A stretch of DNA of 64,000 nt, taken from contig NZ_RCSU01000001.1 of NCBI RefSeq assembly GCF_003991355.1, forward strand, positions 62,001-126,000, written 5' to 3'. The position numbers and the translations under genes are program-made. Under the pieces are notes generated by a model, which searched no databases, had not been told where the DNA came from, and saw only the letters and a program-made list of their open reading frames with translations. Shown piece by piece: positions 8,062 through 16,407 of the stretch. Position 1 is the stretch's first letter, and each line of letters begins with the position of its first letter. Origin of the DNA: Pseudoflavitalea rhizosphaerae (lineage in GTDB: Bacteria > Bacteroidota > Bacteroidia > Chitinophagales > Chitinophagaceae).

Positions 8062-8161
8062 TTTCAGTACTTTCATACTACTGTCTCAGTACAATCTCAG
8101 TACTCTCCCCGTTTAAAAGGCCACTATCTCTCTACTATCTCTGTACTATCTTACTACTATC
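8062..8161. repeat. Helically phased short-motif array (11-bp period)
   Basis: TCAGTAC occurs at 8064, 8086 and 8097, with a degenerate unit at 8075, giving an 11-bp step. ACTATC then occurs at 8123, 8134, 8145 and 8156, again exactly 11 bp apart. The array ends 77 bp before the start codon of the MATE gene. An 11-bp period would place the motifs on nearly the same face of the helix. No protein frame explains it. Confidence 0.65.
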
Positions 8162-8222
8162 ACGCGGGTGTTGTCTGATCTTCCACTGCTACCAGCCAGT
8201 TTAGGGTCTGCATCTTTCTCAT

Positions 8223-8230
8223 TAATTTTG
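8223..8230 (+). promoter_or_regulatory. TAnnTTTG box just upstream of the MATE gene
   Basis: TAATTTTG matches the Bacteroidota -7 consensus TAnnTTTG in full and lies 8 nt before the ATG at 8239. No good -33 TTTG was found at the usual distance. If it is used, the transcript would have only a few nucleotides of leader. Confidence 0.35.
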
Positions 8231-8238
8231 TCACCGTT

Positions 8239-9612
8239 ATGTCAGTGAGTACAGCGCCAGCGTTACAATTGGAGATTTCCTACAAGCAGATCCTCAAAAT
8301 TGCCTTACCTATCAGCTTTGCACTATTGGTGCCACAGATCAATTTCATCACCAACAATATTTTCCTGGGCGGATTGGGCGAAAAAGAACTGGGCACAGCC
8401 GGACTGACGGGTGTGTACTACCTGATCTTTGCCGCTATTGGTTTTGGGCTGAATAATGGATTGCAGGCGCTGATCAGTCGCCGCGCGGGTGAAAACCGGG
8501 TGGAAGAGATCGGGAAACTGTTTTCGCAAGGGGTGCGGATAGCCATGGTGATAGCCGCGATCGGGATTGTGCTCACCTGGTTTGTGGCTCCGTATGTTTT
8601 ACGGATGTCTTTATCGGATGAAACAGTGGTGGAGCAAAGTGTGAGCTTTTTGCGTATCCGGATCTGGGGCCTCCCCTTTCTTTATGTGTACCAGATGCGG
8701 AATGCCTTGCTGGTAGGTACTAATCAAAGCAAGTATTTGGTGATCGGTACATTGGCGGAAACACTGTCGAATGTGTTCTTCGATTATACACTGATCTATG
8801 GGAAACTTGGATTCCCGCAGATCGGGTTCAACGGCGCCGCTATTGCCTCGGTGATCGCGGAAGCGATGGGAATGTTTGTTGTGTTTCTCGTTATCCATAT
8901 AAAGGGAATCGGTAAGCGCTTTTCTTTATACAAGCATTTCGGGTATAACAAGGAAGTGAGCAGGCTGATCTTCGTTCAATCCTCCCCTCTTATTTTTCAA
9001 CACGCCATTAGTATCATGGCATGGGTATTCTTTTATATTTTAGTTGAACGCCACGGCTTCCATTCCGGCTATGCAAACCGCGATCTGGCGATTTCCAATA
9101 CCATGCGTAACCTATTTGGCTTGTTTGGCGTGTTCACCTGGGCATTTGCCGCCACCAGCAATACGATGGTGAGCAATATCATCGGACAGGGAAAAAAGGA
9201 AAGAGTGATAGAGGTGATACATAAGATCGTACGTGTCAGCTCCTCTTTCGCTGTGTGCATCGCTATTTTGCTGAATATTTTCCCGGGAGTATTCCTGCTG
9301 ATCTATGGACAGGACCCCGGCTTTGTGGAATCCGCTATTCCCGTGGTGCGGGTGGTATCCATTGCGATGGTGCTGATGAGCTTCTCTACGATATGGCTGA
9401 ATGCGGTTACAGGTACGGGTAATACAACGGTGAATTTGGGAATTGAAGCCATCACCATTGTAATTTATTGTATTTATTGCTTTATTGTGATGGAATGGCT
9501 GAAACTGCCGCTGGCCGTGGGTTGGATGAGTGAGTGGTTGTATTGGATCTCGATGTTCACCATGAGTTATTGGTATATCAGGAGTGGCAGGTGGAAGAAG
9601 AAGGTGATATGA
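8239..9612 (+). CDS. MATE family multidrug/metabolite efflux transporter
   Basis: 457 residues with about 12 hydrophobic segments and the two-fold MATE repeat. The N-terminal helix 1 region (LKIALPISFALLVPQINFI) leads into NNIFLGGLGEKELGTAG, the typical MATE loop, and the second half starts around residue 240 (RLIFVQSSPLIFQHAIS). Such proteins export cationic compounds against a Na+ or H+ gradient in the inner membrane. The substrate is not predictable. It is the only plus-strand gene in the first 16 kb, and its upstream region holds the phased array and an operator-like inverted repeat. Confidence 0.93.
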   Translation: MSVSTAPALQLEISYKQILKIALPISFALLVPQINFITNNIFLGGLGEKELGTAGLTGVYYLIFAAIGFGLNNGLQALISRRAGENRVEEIGKLFSQGVRIAMVIAAIGIVLTWFVAPYVLRMSLSDETVVEQSVSFLRIRIWGLPFLYVYQMRNALLVGTNQSKYLVIGTLAETLSNVFFDYTLIYGKLGFPQIGFNGAAIASVIAEAMGMFVVFLVIHIKGIGKRFSLYKHFGYNKEVSRLIFVQSSPLIFQHAISIMAWVFFYILVERHGFHSGYANRDLAISNTMRNLFGLFGVFTWAFAATSNTMVSNIIGQGKKERVIEVIHKIVRVSSSFAVCIAILLNIFPGVFLLIYGQDPGFVESAIPVVRVVSIAMVLMSFSTIWLNAVTGTGNTTVNLGIEAITIVIYCIYCFIVMEWLKLPLAVGWMSEWLYWISMFTMSYWYIRSGRWKKKVI

Positions 9613-9701
9613 TAAATCTCCTCGGAACTGGCCTCACGTGAATTTATGCCCCGGAATCAGGAGATGGCAACAGTTAAGTATCAGCCCTATTTCAGCCATC
9701 A

Positions 9702-10109
9702 TTAATGTCTTCTAAATACAATCTTATCTGCGACCAATAAGACAATTATGAAAACATTTACCGCCAGATAAACAAAGAAATAAAATCTAAAACGCCTGAC
9801 TTCAGCAGCCTCATTTTCTTCAAACTTTATTTTCTTTTCAGGATATATCCTGGTCAGAATAAAGTAAACGGGCGCCAGGTATAGCACCATCAATAAGTAT
9901 TTGTACCCTCGGTGAATATCGTCGGTCATCGGAAAAAAGGACGTATCAATATGTGCAAAACGGTACAATGCAAGCGTCACCTGAACCGCGTGGATAACAA
10001 CAGCAAGCGTAAGTGCGCAGATTGTACTAACATAAGGAATTCCGGCCGTTCCGCCACTACTATAATAGTAATACAAGCCTCTTACGGCACTTAAAATTAT
10101 TCTTCTCAT
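9702..10109 (-). CDS. Small membrane protein of unknown function
   Basis: 135 residues from the ATG at 10109 (MRRIILSAVRGLYYYY). A TTG four codons upstream is possible but less likely. Four hydrophobic segments are visible (about residues 25-50, 70-90, 110-130 and a weaker one at the N-terminus), with a charged stretch EKKIKFEENEAAEVRR before the last. No family is recognised. It starts 15 bp after the stop of the preceding small membrane protein gene, which follows folB, so the three are probably one transcript. Confidence 0.75.
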   Translation of the reverse strand: MRRIILSAVRGLYYYYSSGGTAGIPYVSTICALTLAVVIHAVQVTLALYRFAHIDTSFFPMTDDIHRGYKYLLMVLYLAPVYFILTRIYPEKKIKFEENEAAEVRRFRFYFFVYLAVNVFIIVLLVADKIVFRRH

Positions 10110-10124
10110 TATTAGCAGCAAGGA

Positions 10125-10517
10125 TTAGTGTGCAGTGCGCTTGATTCCCAGATAAATTACAACTCCGAAAAATACTCCGGGCGAAAGCAGGGAATATAAC
10201 AATGCCAATGTTCTGATCTGTTTTCTGTTAGCATCAGACTTTTTACTCCAGGCTTGCCGGATCACGTCTACTGAATGTTTTTCTCTATATACATATCTGA
10301 TATAGGTTGTTATTTGAAAAATAACACATATCCCAACTGCAATTATCTTGCTGACATGATCAATCCTGGTCAAGAAGGAAATCAGCATTAGTACTGTCAA
10401 TACATTCATGCATTGAAAGAAGCCAAGCATTCCTGCCGCCGTTGTTGGAACGTTTTTCTTCTCATAACTCTCATAAAATCTTACAAGGAGATAAAACACG
10501 TAATCGAAAAAAAGCAT
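10125..10517 (-). CDS. Small membrane protein of unknown function
   Basis: 130 residues from the ATG at 10517 (MLFFDYVFYLLVRFYES). A GTG further upstream would overlap folB and is rejected. About four hydrophobic segments are seen, with MLGFFQCMNVLTVLMLISF and IAVGICVIFQITTYI among them, and a basic stretch KKSDANRKQIR before the last. The size and layout resemble the next small membrane protein downstream, although the sequences share no clear motif. It starts 33 bp after folB. Function unknown. Confidence 0.75.
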   Translation of the reverse strand: MLFFDYVFYLLVRFYESYEKKNVPTTAAGMLGFFQCMNVLTVLMLISFLTRIDHVSKIIAVGICVIFQITTYIRYVYREKHSVDVIRQAWSKKSDANRKQIRTLALLYSLLSPGVFFGVVIYLGIKRTAH

Positions 10518-10549
10518 TTTCAATATTACATTTTTCCTGTGGCATTTGC

Positions 10550-10909
10550 CTACCTCTCCCACTCCTTCCTCATCGTGATCCCGATCTTCCCCTGGATATT
10601 CTCAATCGGGGGTTCCAGCTTATAAATAGAAATGATCGCTTCCACTGCAAACGGATACTGGTGTTTGATCCTCCTAAGAATGCCTTCGGCAACTTTTTCA
10701 AGCAGTGGCGTGGGAACTGCCATCCTGCTCTTTACTATTTCGAAAACTTCAACGTAGTTGATCGTGTTCTTGATATCATCGAACTGAACATTACCTTCTT
10801 CGTAGCTTATTTTGAGGTTCACTTCGTAGGCGCTGCCGGTTTTCTCTTCGCCCGGATAAAGACCATGATACGCGTGCAGTCTGAGGTTGTGCAGTTCTAT
10901 TGATACCAT
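10550..10909 (-). CDS. folB: Dihydroneopterin aldolase
   Basis: 119 residues, the normal FolB length. MVSIELHNLRLHAYHGLYPGEEKTG is split by the conserved YHG-x(4)-E core (about residues 14-21). NYVEVFEIV (about 51) and LLEKVAEGI (about 69) carry the conserved Tyr/Val and Glu-containing active-site helix. It makes 6-hydroxymethyldihydropterin for folate synthesis as a cytoplasmic oligomer. Two small membrane protein genes follow it on the same strand. Confidence 0.96.
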   Translation of the reverse strand: MVSIELHNLRLHAYHGLYPGEEKTGSAYEVNLKISYEEGNVQFDDIKNTINYVEVFEIVKSRMAVPTPLLEKVAEGILRRIKHQYPFAVEAIISIYKLEPPIENIQGKIGITMRKEWER

Positions 10910-10996
10910 AAAAAGAAATTTGGCCCCGCCTTATTAGGGACGCGGCCAAATTAGCTATTAGTTCAGAAACTGGATGTTATTTTTTTGCTACCTGTG

Positions 10997-11935
10997 TTAT
11001 ACCAGTCCTTTTGCGGAGAGGTAACGTTCGGCATCCAGTGCAGCCATACAACCGCTACCGGCGGCTGTTACTGCCTGGCGGTAGATCTTATCCTGCACAT
11101 CGCCTGCAGCAAATACACCTTCTACATTCGTTTTGGAGGTACCGGGAATGGTTTTGATGTATCCCGCTTCGTCCATATCCAGGTAATCCTTGAAGATCTC
11201 TGAGTTGGGGGTATGTCCAATCGCCACGAAGAATCCCTGTACAGGGATGGTTTCAGTAGCGCCGGTTTTCACGTTCCTTACACGAACACTATCCACTTTG
11301 TTCTCGCCGAGGATCTCATCGGTTTCGGTTTCCCAGTATACTTTGATATTGGGAGTGGCCAGCACCCTGTCCTGCATCACTTTGGAAGCGCGCATCTGGT
11401 CTTTACGCACCAGCATGCTCACTTTGTTGGTGAGTTTGGAGAGATAGAGGGCTTCTTCGGCGGCAGTGTCTCCTGCGCCTACAATGGCCACGTCTTTTCC
11501 GCGGAAGAAGAAGCCGTCGCACACAGCACAGGCGCTCACGCCGAAGCCGTTGAGACGCTCTTCGCTTGGCAGTCCGAGCCATTTGGCGGACGCGCCCGTT
11601 GCGATGATCACTGCATCTGCTTCAACGAGTTTCTCTTCATCGATCCAAACCTTGAAAGGTTGTTGGGAGAAATCCACTTTGGTAGCCAGACCATATCTGA
11701 TATCGGCCCCCATGCGGGTAGCCTGCTTTTCAAAATCCACCATCATTTCCGGGCCCTGGATCCCTTCGGGATAGCCCGGATAGTTCTCTACTTCAGTTGT
11801 AATGGTCAGTTGCCCGCCGGGCTGGATGCCCTGGTACAGAACGGGTTTCATGTTTGCTCTTGCTGCATAGATAGCTGCTGTATAGCCTGCCGGACCGGAA
11901 CCTATGATCAGACAATGTACTTTTTCACTTTCCAT
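10997..11935 (-). CDS. trxB: Thioredoxin-disulfide reductase
   Basis: 312 residues. The FAD-binding glycine motif GSGPAGYTAA starts at residue 12. The redox-active pair is CAVC at 136-139, in the usual SACAVCDG context. The NADPH site is GAGDTAAEEA at about 153-162, and the C-terminal FAD segment is GVFAAGDVQD. It passes electrons from NADPH to thioredoxin in the cytoplasm. A candidate Bacteroidota promoter lies 32-39 bp upstream of the start. Confidence 0.98.
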   Translation of the reverse strand: MESEKVHCLIIGSGPAGYTAAIYAARANMKPVLYQGIQPGGQLTITTEVENYPGYPEGIQGPEMMVDFEKQATRMGADIRYGLATKVDFSQQPFKVWIDEEKLVEADAVIIATGASAKWLGLPSEERLNGFGVSACAVCDGFFFRGKDVAIVGAGDTAAEEALYLSKLTNKVSMLVRKDQMRASKVMQDRVLATPNIKVYWETETDEILGENKVDSVRVRNVKTGATETIPVQGFFVAIGHTPNSEIFKDYLDMDEAGYIKTIPGTSKTNVEGVFAAGDVQDKIYRQAVTAAGSGCMAALDAERYLSAKGLV

Positions 11936-11966
11936 ATTGAGTCTTGAAAATTTGCTTATAATTCGC

Positions 11967-11974
11967 CAAAAATA
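11967..11974 (-). promoter_or_regulatory. Candidate -7 box for trxB
   Basis: On the minus strand this reads TATTTTTG, a full match to TAnnTTTG. A TTG lies 24 nt further upstream (11999-12001), just outside the usual 17-23 spacing. The predicted start of transcription is about 25 nt before the trxB ATG. Confidence 0.35.
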
Positions 11975-12057
11975 AAGGCAAATCCGTTAATAATTCGCCA
12001 ATCGGATCAACACCTTAATTTACTGTGCATAACCTGTTCATTCAAGGATGAATTCCG

Positions 12058-12936
12058 TCAGGGAATCACGATGGTGCTGTATTGCACCGCATAGCCCCCG
12101 AAATACCCCAGGGCTCCGCCTTTGATGTTTCCCAGTACTTTGGTAGGTGAAGAGAATGGATTGCCAATGCCCGAGTAATTGAATTCCATCGTTCGCCAGA
12201 AATCAAAAGTGGACTTATCTATATTACAAAGTTTGACCGTAATTGTTTCGCCGTGGAAGAAGAAGCCATACTCTTCCAGGTTGATATCATCCGCGCGGTT
12301 GACGCCGCTTTCCAGCTGCACATCGTAGGTTTTTCCATCCACTATCTGATCGTCGAAAACTGAGGTCAATGGCGGGTAAAACGGACCGTTATCCACCTGT
12401 ACATAGTACCGGATATAATTGCCATAACCCGGGGGATCGGTGAGACGCGCCATCACGGCCACTTTCTCCGGACCGTTGTTGCCAGGCGCCGGTTTCCACC
12501 AGAGCGAGTCAACTTTCTTATTCAGTTTTGGGATGGTGGTATTGCTGCTGTATTCTTTTCCATCTACCGTAACCGTTAGACTGTACCCTTTTCCGGTTTC
12601 GCCGCGGAAAGCGGTATGCAGACTGGTGGAATCGATGGAATAATAGTAGTTGCTGTAACCCGTGATCAGCTCGCGTTTGTATTCACGCAGCACGTGTGTT
12701 TTCTCACCATTGCTCATCACCACTTTGGCGCCATGGATGAAGGTGCCGGCCAACAGTTCAGGCGTAAGCTTACTGAAATAATTCATGCTGCGGGAGAGCC
12801 TCACTTCCGGTGGACGCCCACTCTCGATGGCAGCATCGATCACCACGGCAGGCGCCGAATCACGCGGAACGAAATCGATATTCTTTTCGCAGGAAACAAG
12901 AAAAATGTACAACGATATGATGACCGCTAAACGCAT
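12058..12936 (-). CDS. DUF4249 family outer-membrane lipoprotein
   Basis: 292 residues from the ATG at 12936. The first 16 residues form a lipoprotein signal with the lipobox LVSC, so Cys16 would be lipidated. The conserved DUF4249 opening follows (VVIDAAIESGRPPEVRLSRS, around residue 33), and the rest is beta-rich. In Bacteroidota such genes usually sit beside a TonB-dependent receptor with a carboxypeptidase-like domain. Here no receptor is adjacent, and the upstream neighbour is a secreted esterase 32 bp away on the same strand. Function unknown. Confidence 0.85.
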   Translation of the reverse strand: MRLAVIISLYIFLVSCEKNIDFVPRDSAPAVVIDAAIESGRPPEVRLSRSMNYFSKLTPELLAGTFIHGAKVVMSNGEKTHVLREYKRELITGYSNYYYSIDSTSLHTAFRGETGKGYSLTVTVDGKEYSSNTTIPKLNKKVDSLWWKPAPGNNGPEKVAVMARLTDPPGYGNYIRYYVQVDNGPFYPPLTSVFDDQIVDGKTYDVQLESGVNRADDINLEEYGFFFHGETITVKLCNIDKSTFDFWRTMEFNYSGIGNPFSSPTKVLGNIKGGALGYFGGYAVQYSTIVIP

Positions 12937-12968
12937 GGCATACGCGTAAATGGATTCCAAATGTAGCC

Positions 12969-13823
12969 TTATTTCTGGTATTCGGTGCGGGGGTAGATCA
13001 GTTTGAAAGCATTGTAAACGGCCTGGTGCATCATGGTGCTGTGAATTTCATTGGGAAGATAATCGTAGAATACCTGCATACCGGTTCCACCCTCCTTTTG
13101 CAGGATATTGGCAAGTGCAACGGCATCATCGTACATCCGTTTATCTTCCTCCTTACTGCATGCGCCCACATACACGTTCAGTTTTCCATTATTCTCTTTT
13201 TTCAGAAGCGCCGGAGCCTGCGCCAGGAGCGAACCATCGCCCCACCACAAACTGGGGCTCATGATAATGTAGGTATTGAAGAGGGCGCGGTGTTTCAGCA
13301 GGATCTCAGTGGCAAGCAGACCGGCCAGTGACTCGCCGATCACTGTGTTGTTGCCATTGGTTTTGTAATGACTGTCGATATAAGGCTGCAATTCCTTTTG
13401 CAGGAAAGCGATATAGGCCGCAGATTCGCCATAAGAAGGGAACTGCTCTTTTTTGAAACCCATCTTCTCCACAAAATCCAGATTGTCTACCGGGAAAGTG
13501 CAGTCCCTTCTCCGGTTGGTGTTTTCAATCCCCACCACAATCGAGCGGGGAAAGCGATTGATCCAGGGCTGTGTGTTGAAACGGACAATGCCGGTGATAT
13601 GAAAGAAATCTTCCTCCATGCCGCCATCAATGATATAGATCACAGGATATTTCGTTGAGTCCTTAGCGTTATAATCCTCAGGGAGATAAATATTAATAAC
13701 CCTTTTCTCGTTCAATTCTTTGGAATCTAATTCAACAGAATGCCCGATGGTAATGGGTTTTGGTGATTGCGAAAAACCAGGAGCAACTGACAACAGCAAA
13801 CAAAACAACAGTAGATATTTCAT
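12969..13823 (-). CDS. Secreted alpha/beta-hydrolase, putative esterase family
   Basis: 284 residues from the ATG at 13823, with a signal peptide MKYLLLFCLLLSVAPGFSQ. The fold is that of the esterase D/enterochelin esterase group: YPVIYIIDGG (oxyanion strand), GESLAGLLATE with nucleophile Ser in GxSxG, and a late His in the NEIHSTMMHQ segment. It probably hydrolyses an ester in the periplasm. Iron-siderophore esters are one possibility for this family, but the substrate is not shown by the sequence. The DUF4249 gene follows 32 bp downstream. Confidence 0.88.
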   Translation of the reverse strand: MKYLLLFCLLLSVAPGFSQSPKPITIGHSVELDSKELNEKRVINIYLPEDYNAKDSTKYPVIYIIDGGMEEDFFHITGIVRFNTQPWINRFPRSIVVGIENTNRRRDCTFPVDNLDFVEKMGFKKEQFPSYGESAAYIAFLQKELQPYIDSHYKTNGNNTVIGESLAGLLATEILLKHRALFNTYIIMSPSLWWGDGSLLAQAPALLKKENNGKLNVYVGACSKEEDKRMYDDAVALANILQKEGGTGMQVFYDYLPNEIHSTMMHQAVYNAFKLIYPRTEYQK

Positions 13824-13841
13824 AGATAAAACCTGGGAAGG

Positions 13842-13880
13842 TGAAAACAAAAAGAGGTCACCTTTTTCAAGACGACCTCT
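13842..13880 (-). terminator. Intrinsic terminator of rpoD
   Basis: On the minus strand the arms AGAGGTC and GACCTCT (13853-13880) are followed by TTTTTGTTTTC. It lies 25 bp after the rpoD stop codon and before the esterase start. Confidence 0.75.
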
Positions 13881-13904
13881 ATTACACAAATCCTAATTTT
13901 CTTA

Positions 13905-14762
13905 CTAACCTAAATATGCTTTCAGAGCGTTGGAGTAACGCGCTTTTTGTAAACGCTTGATCGCTCTCTCCTTGATCTGGCGGATACGTTCTTTGGTAAG
14001 ATCGTATTTCTGTCCGATCTGTTCGATGGTAACACCGTTTTCGCCGTCGAGGCCGAAGTAGGCGTTCACGATCTCAGCTTCGCGGGGGCTCAATGATTTG
14101 AGCACGCGGCGGATCTCGTTACGGAGAGAATCTTTCATTACGTCATCATCTGTATCATCACCACCTTCCAGGAGATCGCCCATTGCTACGTCTTCAGCTT
14201 CGTGCACAGGTGCATCCAGTGAAGTGTGGCGGGTATTGCTTTGGAAAATGTTGTTGATCTCAGTTTCGCTCATTTCGAGCAGTTCAGCCAACTCTTCAGT
14301 ACTTGGTTCGCGCTCGTGTTCCTGCTCGAATGCCATGTACGCTTTGTTAGCCTTGTTGTAGGTGCCAATTTTGTTTTGAGGCAAGCGGACCAATCTGCCC
14401 TGCTCTGCCAACGCTTGTAAGATAGACTGGCGGATCCACCATACGGCGTATGAAATGAATTTAAAACCCTTGGTTTCGTCGAAACGCTGGGCGGCTTTTA
14501 TCAAACCGAGGTTGCCCTCGTTGATCAGATCGCTAAGTGAAAGGCCCTGGTGCTGGTACTGCTTAGCAACAGATACCACGAAACGCAAGTTGGCCTGCAC
14601 CAATTTGTCGAGCGCTTTTTGGTCACCCATTTTAATACGCTGTGCAAGCACAGTTTCCTCTTCCGGAGTGATCATAGGGATCTTGGAGATCTCCTGAAGA
14701 TACTTTTCTACTGCCTGCGAGTCGCGATTGGTAATCTGGGTAGCAATTTTGAGCTGTCTCAT
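13905..14762 (-). CDS. rpoD: RNA polymerase sigma factor RpoD/SigA
   Basis: 285 residues, the short primary sigma factor typical of Bacteroidota, lacking the long 1.1 region. Region 1.2 begins DSQAVEKYLQEISKIPMIT, region 2 contains LRFVVSVAKQYQHQGLSLSD and FKFISYAVWWIRQSI (core binding and -10 melting), region 3 follows, and region 4.2 has a helix-turn-helix (VTIEQIGQKYDLTKERIRQI). It directs housekeeping transcription at the TAnnTTTG/TTTG promoters of this phylum. It has its own terminator and a 395-bp upstream region, so it appears to be monocistronic. Confidence 0.98.
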   Translation of the reverse strand: MRQLKIATQITNRDSQAVEKYLQEISKIPMITPEEETVLAQRIKMGDQKALDKLVQANLRFVVSVAKQYQHQGLSLSDLINEGNLGLIKAAQRFDETKGFKFISYAVWWIRQSILQALAEQGRLVRLPQNKIGTYNKANKAYMAFEQEHEREPSTEELAELLEMSETEINNIFQSNTRHTSLDAPVHEAEDVAMGDLLEGGDDTDDDVMKDSLRNEIRRVLKSLSPREAEIVNAYFGLDGENGVTIEQIGQKYDLTKERIRQIKERAIKRLQKARYSNALKAYLG

Positions 14763-15157
14763 ATCTGTGTATAAAGTATTACTGGTCTGTAATCGGGTAC
14801 AGTATCAACATGAATTAGACTACGATTGTTTAGGGGAAGTTGCGTAACTCCTGCAAACAGGCTGTTAAGATGCCTGATCCCGTCCAGTACCGTCTGCAAA
14901 AGTAAAAAGCAAAACCGATATGTCATAGCCCCTGTGGATAAATCCGGGGCAAAACAAAGAGGGATATTGCTCTTAAGCGAGAAAATACAAAAAATATTCC
15001 ACTTGTCCAAACCCTGTAACCTGCACCCGCATTGACTATCATTAAGACGCACAGGAAAGGCTTTTGACCTATCAGGAATATATTAAAAAAATGTTAAAAT
15101 CAAATTTATGGCAATATCAAATGGATCAGAACGTTCAGACTGAATGTCTTAAATATT
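14763..15157. other. Intergenic region upstream of rpoD, 395 bp
   Basis: No credible gene is present; a 97-codon frame inside has no recognisable features. At 15101-15108 the minus strand reads TAAATTTG, a full match to the -7 consensus, but no -33 TTTG is spaced correctly and the leader to rpoD would be about 330 nt. No clear terminator for purM was found. Confidence 0.6.
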
Positions 15158-16342
15158 CTATTTGAAATTGATTTTCTCCCCGTTCACATCGAGAACCAGC
15201 TCTTTCGCAGGTGCTTCTTCCACCCTTCCCACAATTTTTCCTTCAATTCCGAGCTCCCTGCCAATCTCTATCATCGCTTCAGCCTTTTCCGGGGTAGTAA
15301 ATACCTCAAGGCGGTGACCCATGTTGAAAACCTGGTACATTTCGCGGAGGTCGCTTCCTGATGCCTGCTGAATGAGCTGGAAGATCACCGGCGCTTCAAA
15401 GAGATTGTCTTTGATGATCCGGAAATCGCCGGGCAGGTACTTCATGCACTTGGTCTGACCACCGCCACTGCAATGGACCAGGCCGTGAATGGCATCGAAA
15501 TGCTCCCCGATCAGGGCCTTCAGCAGGGGCGCGTAAGTACGTGTAGGGCTCAGCAGCAGCTTGCCGATATTCAGGTCTGCAGGCAGCCCGGGCTGGTTGC
15601 CGGGCACGGGGTCGGTCATTTTGTAGGGACCGATGTATACCACTTCATCGCTGAGGCCGGGTTCGAATGATTCAGGATATTGTTTTGCGTAGAACTTGTT
15701 CAGCATATCGTGGCGGGCGCTGGTAAGGCCATTGCTCCCGATGCCACTATTATAGGCGTCTTCGTATTTGGTCTGGCCGTAACTGGCAAATCCTACGATC
15801 ACGTCGCCTGCCTGGATCTTTTCATTGGTCACCAGTTTGTCTTTGGGCCAGCGTGCAGCCATAGTGCCATTCACTGCAATGGTGCGCACCACATCGCCTA
15901 CATCGGCAGTTTCGCCACCCAGGTACTGGATGTTCACGCCGAACTTCTTGAGTTCGTCGAAGATCTCCTGGGAGCCGTTGATCACTGTTTCGAGGATCTT
16001 GCCGGGCACCAGTTTCTTGTTGCGGTCAATGGTGGAAGAGAAAAGAAGATTATCATGGATACCCACACAGAGCAGGTCGTCCAGGTTCATCACGATGGCG
16101 TCCTGTGCAATGCCTTTCCAAACGGAGAGGTCGCCGGTCTCTTTCCAGTAGAGATAGGCCAGGATACTTTTGGTACCGGCGCCGTCGGCGTGCATGAGGT
16201 TCACCCACTGGCTGTCGCCGGTGAGAAAATCAGGGTAGATCTTGCAAAAAGCGAATGGATACAGTCCTTTATCTAATTTTTCCGTTGCCTTATGTACTTC
16301 TTCCTTTTGAGCGGAAACACCACGTTTTGAATATAAACTCAT
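15158..16342 (-). CDS. purM: Phosphoribosylformylglycinamidine cyclo-ligase (AIR synthetase)
   Basis: 394 residues from the ATG at 16342 (MSLYSKRGVSAQKEE). Conserved AIRS features are HADGAGTKSILAY, DAIVMNLDDLLCVG (metal/ATP-binding acidic segment), LGGETADVGD and HCSGGGQTK. The ATP-grasp-like PurM fold closes the imidazole ring in purine synthesis. The longer open frame (9 residues more) is not used because a TAnnTTTG box sits only 5 nt upstream of this ATG. It is divergent from ribF, 65 bp away. Confidence 0.96.
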   Translation of the reverse strand: MSLYSKRGVSAQKEEVHKATEKLDKGLYPFAFCKIYPDFLTGDSQWVNLMHADGAGTKSILAYLYWKETGDLSVWKGIAQDAIVMNLDDLLCVGIHDNLLFSSTIDRNKKLVPGKILETVINGSQEIFDELKKFGVNIQYLGGETADVGDVVRTIAVNGTMAARWPKDKLVTNEKIQAGDVIVGFASYGQTKYEDAYNSGIGSNGLTSARHDMLNKFYAKQYPESFEPGLSDEVVYIGPYKMTDPVPGNQPGLPADLNIGKLLLSPTRTYAPLLKALIGEHFDAIHGLVHCSGGGQTKCMKYLPGDFRIIKDNLFEAPVIFQLIQQASGSDLREMYQVFNMGHRLEVFTTPEKAEAMIEIGRELGIEGKIVGRVEEAPAKELVLDVNGEKINFK

Positions 16343-16347
16343 GGCCG

Positions 16348-16355
16348 CAAAGCTA
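16348..16355 (-). promoter_or_regulatory. TAnnTTTG box 5 nt upstream of purM
   Basis: The minus strand reads TAGCTTTG, a full match to the Bacteroidota -7 consensus. Only 5 nt separate it from the ATG, so the message would be leaderless or nearly so. No matching -33 TTG was found. Confidence 0.4.
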
Positions 16356-16407
16356 CAAATAAAACTCACTTCTATTTACGCGGCCCTCTGTAAATTCGCA
16401 GCGCAAT

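Larger units (their letters stand above)
7634..8238. other. Divergent intergenic region, 605 bp
   Basis: No protein gene is supported here. From left to right it holds repeat copy 2 (7724-7807), an inverted repeat (7933-7955), an AT-rich stretch to about 8040, the 11-bp-phased array (8062-8161) and a promoter-like box just before the MATE gene. It separates genes transcribed away from each other, so it must carry promoters for both. Confidence 0.8.

Noticed and set aside
14759-15052. 97-codon open frame upstream of rpoD
   Set aside because: No motif and no conserved features; more likely the rpoD leader.
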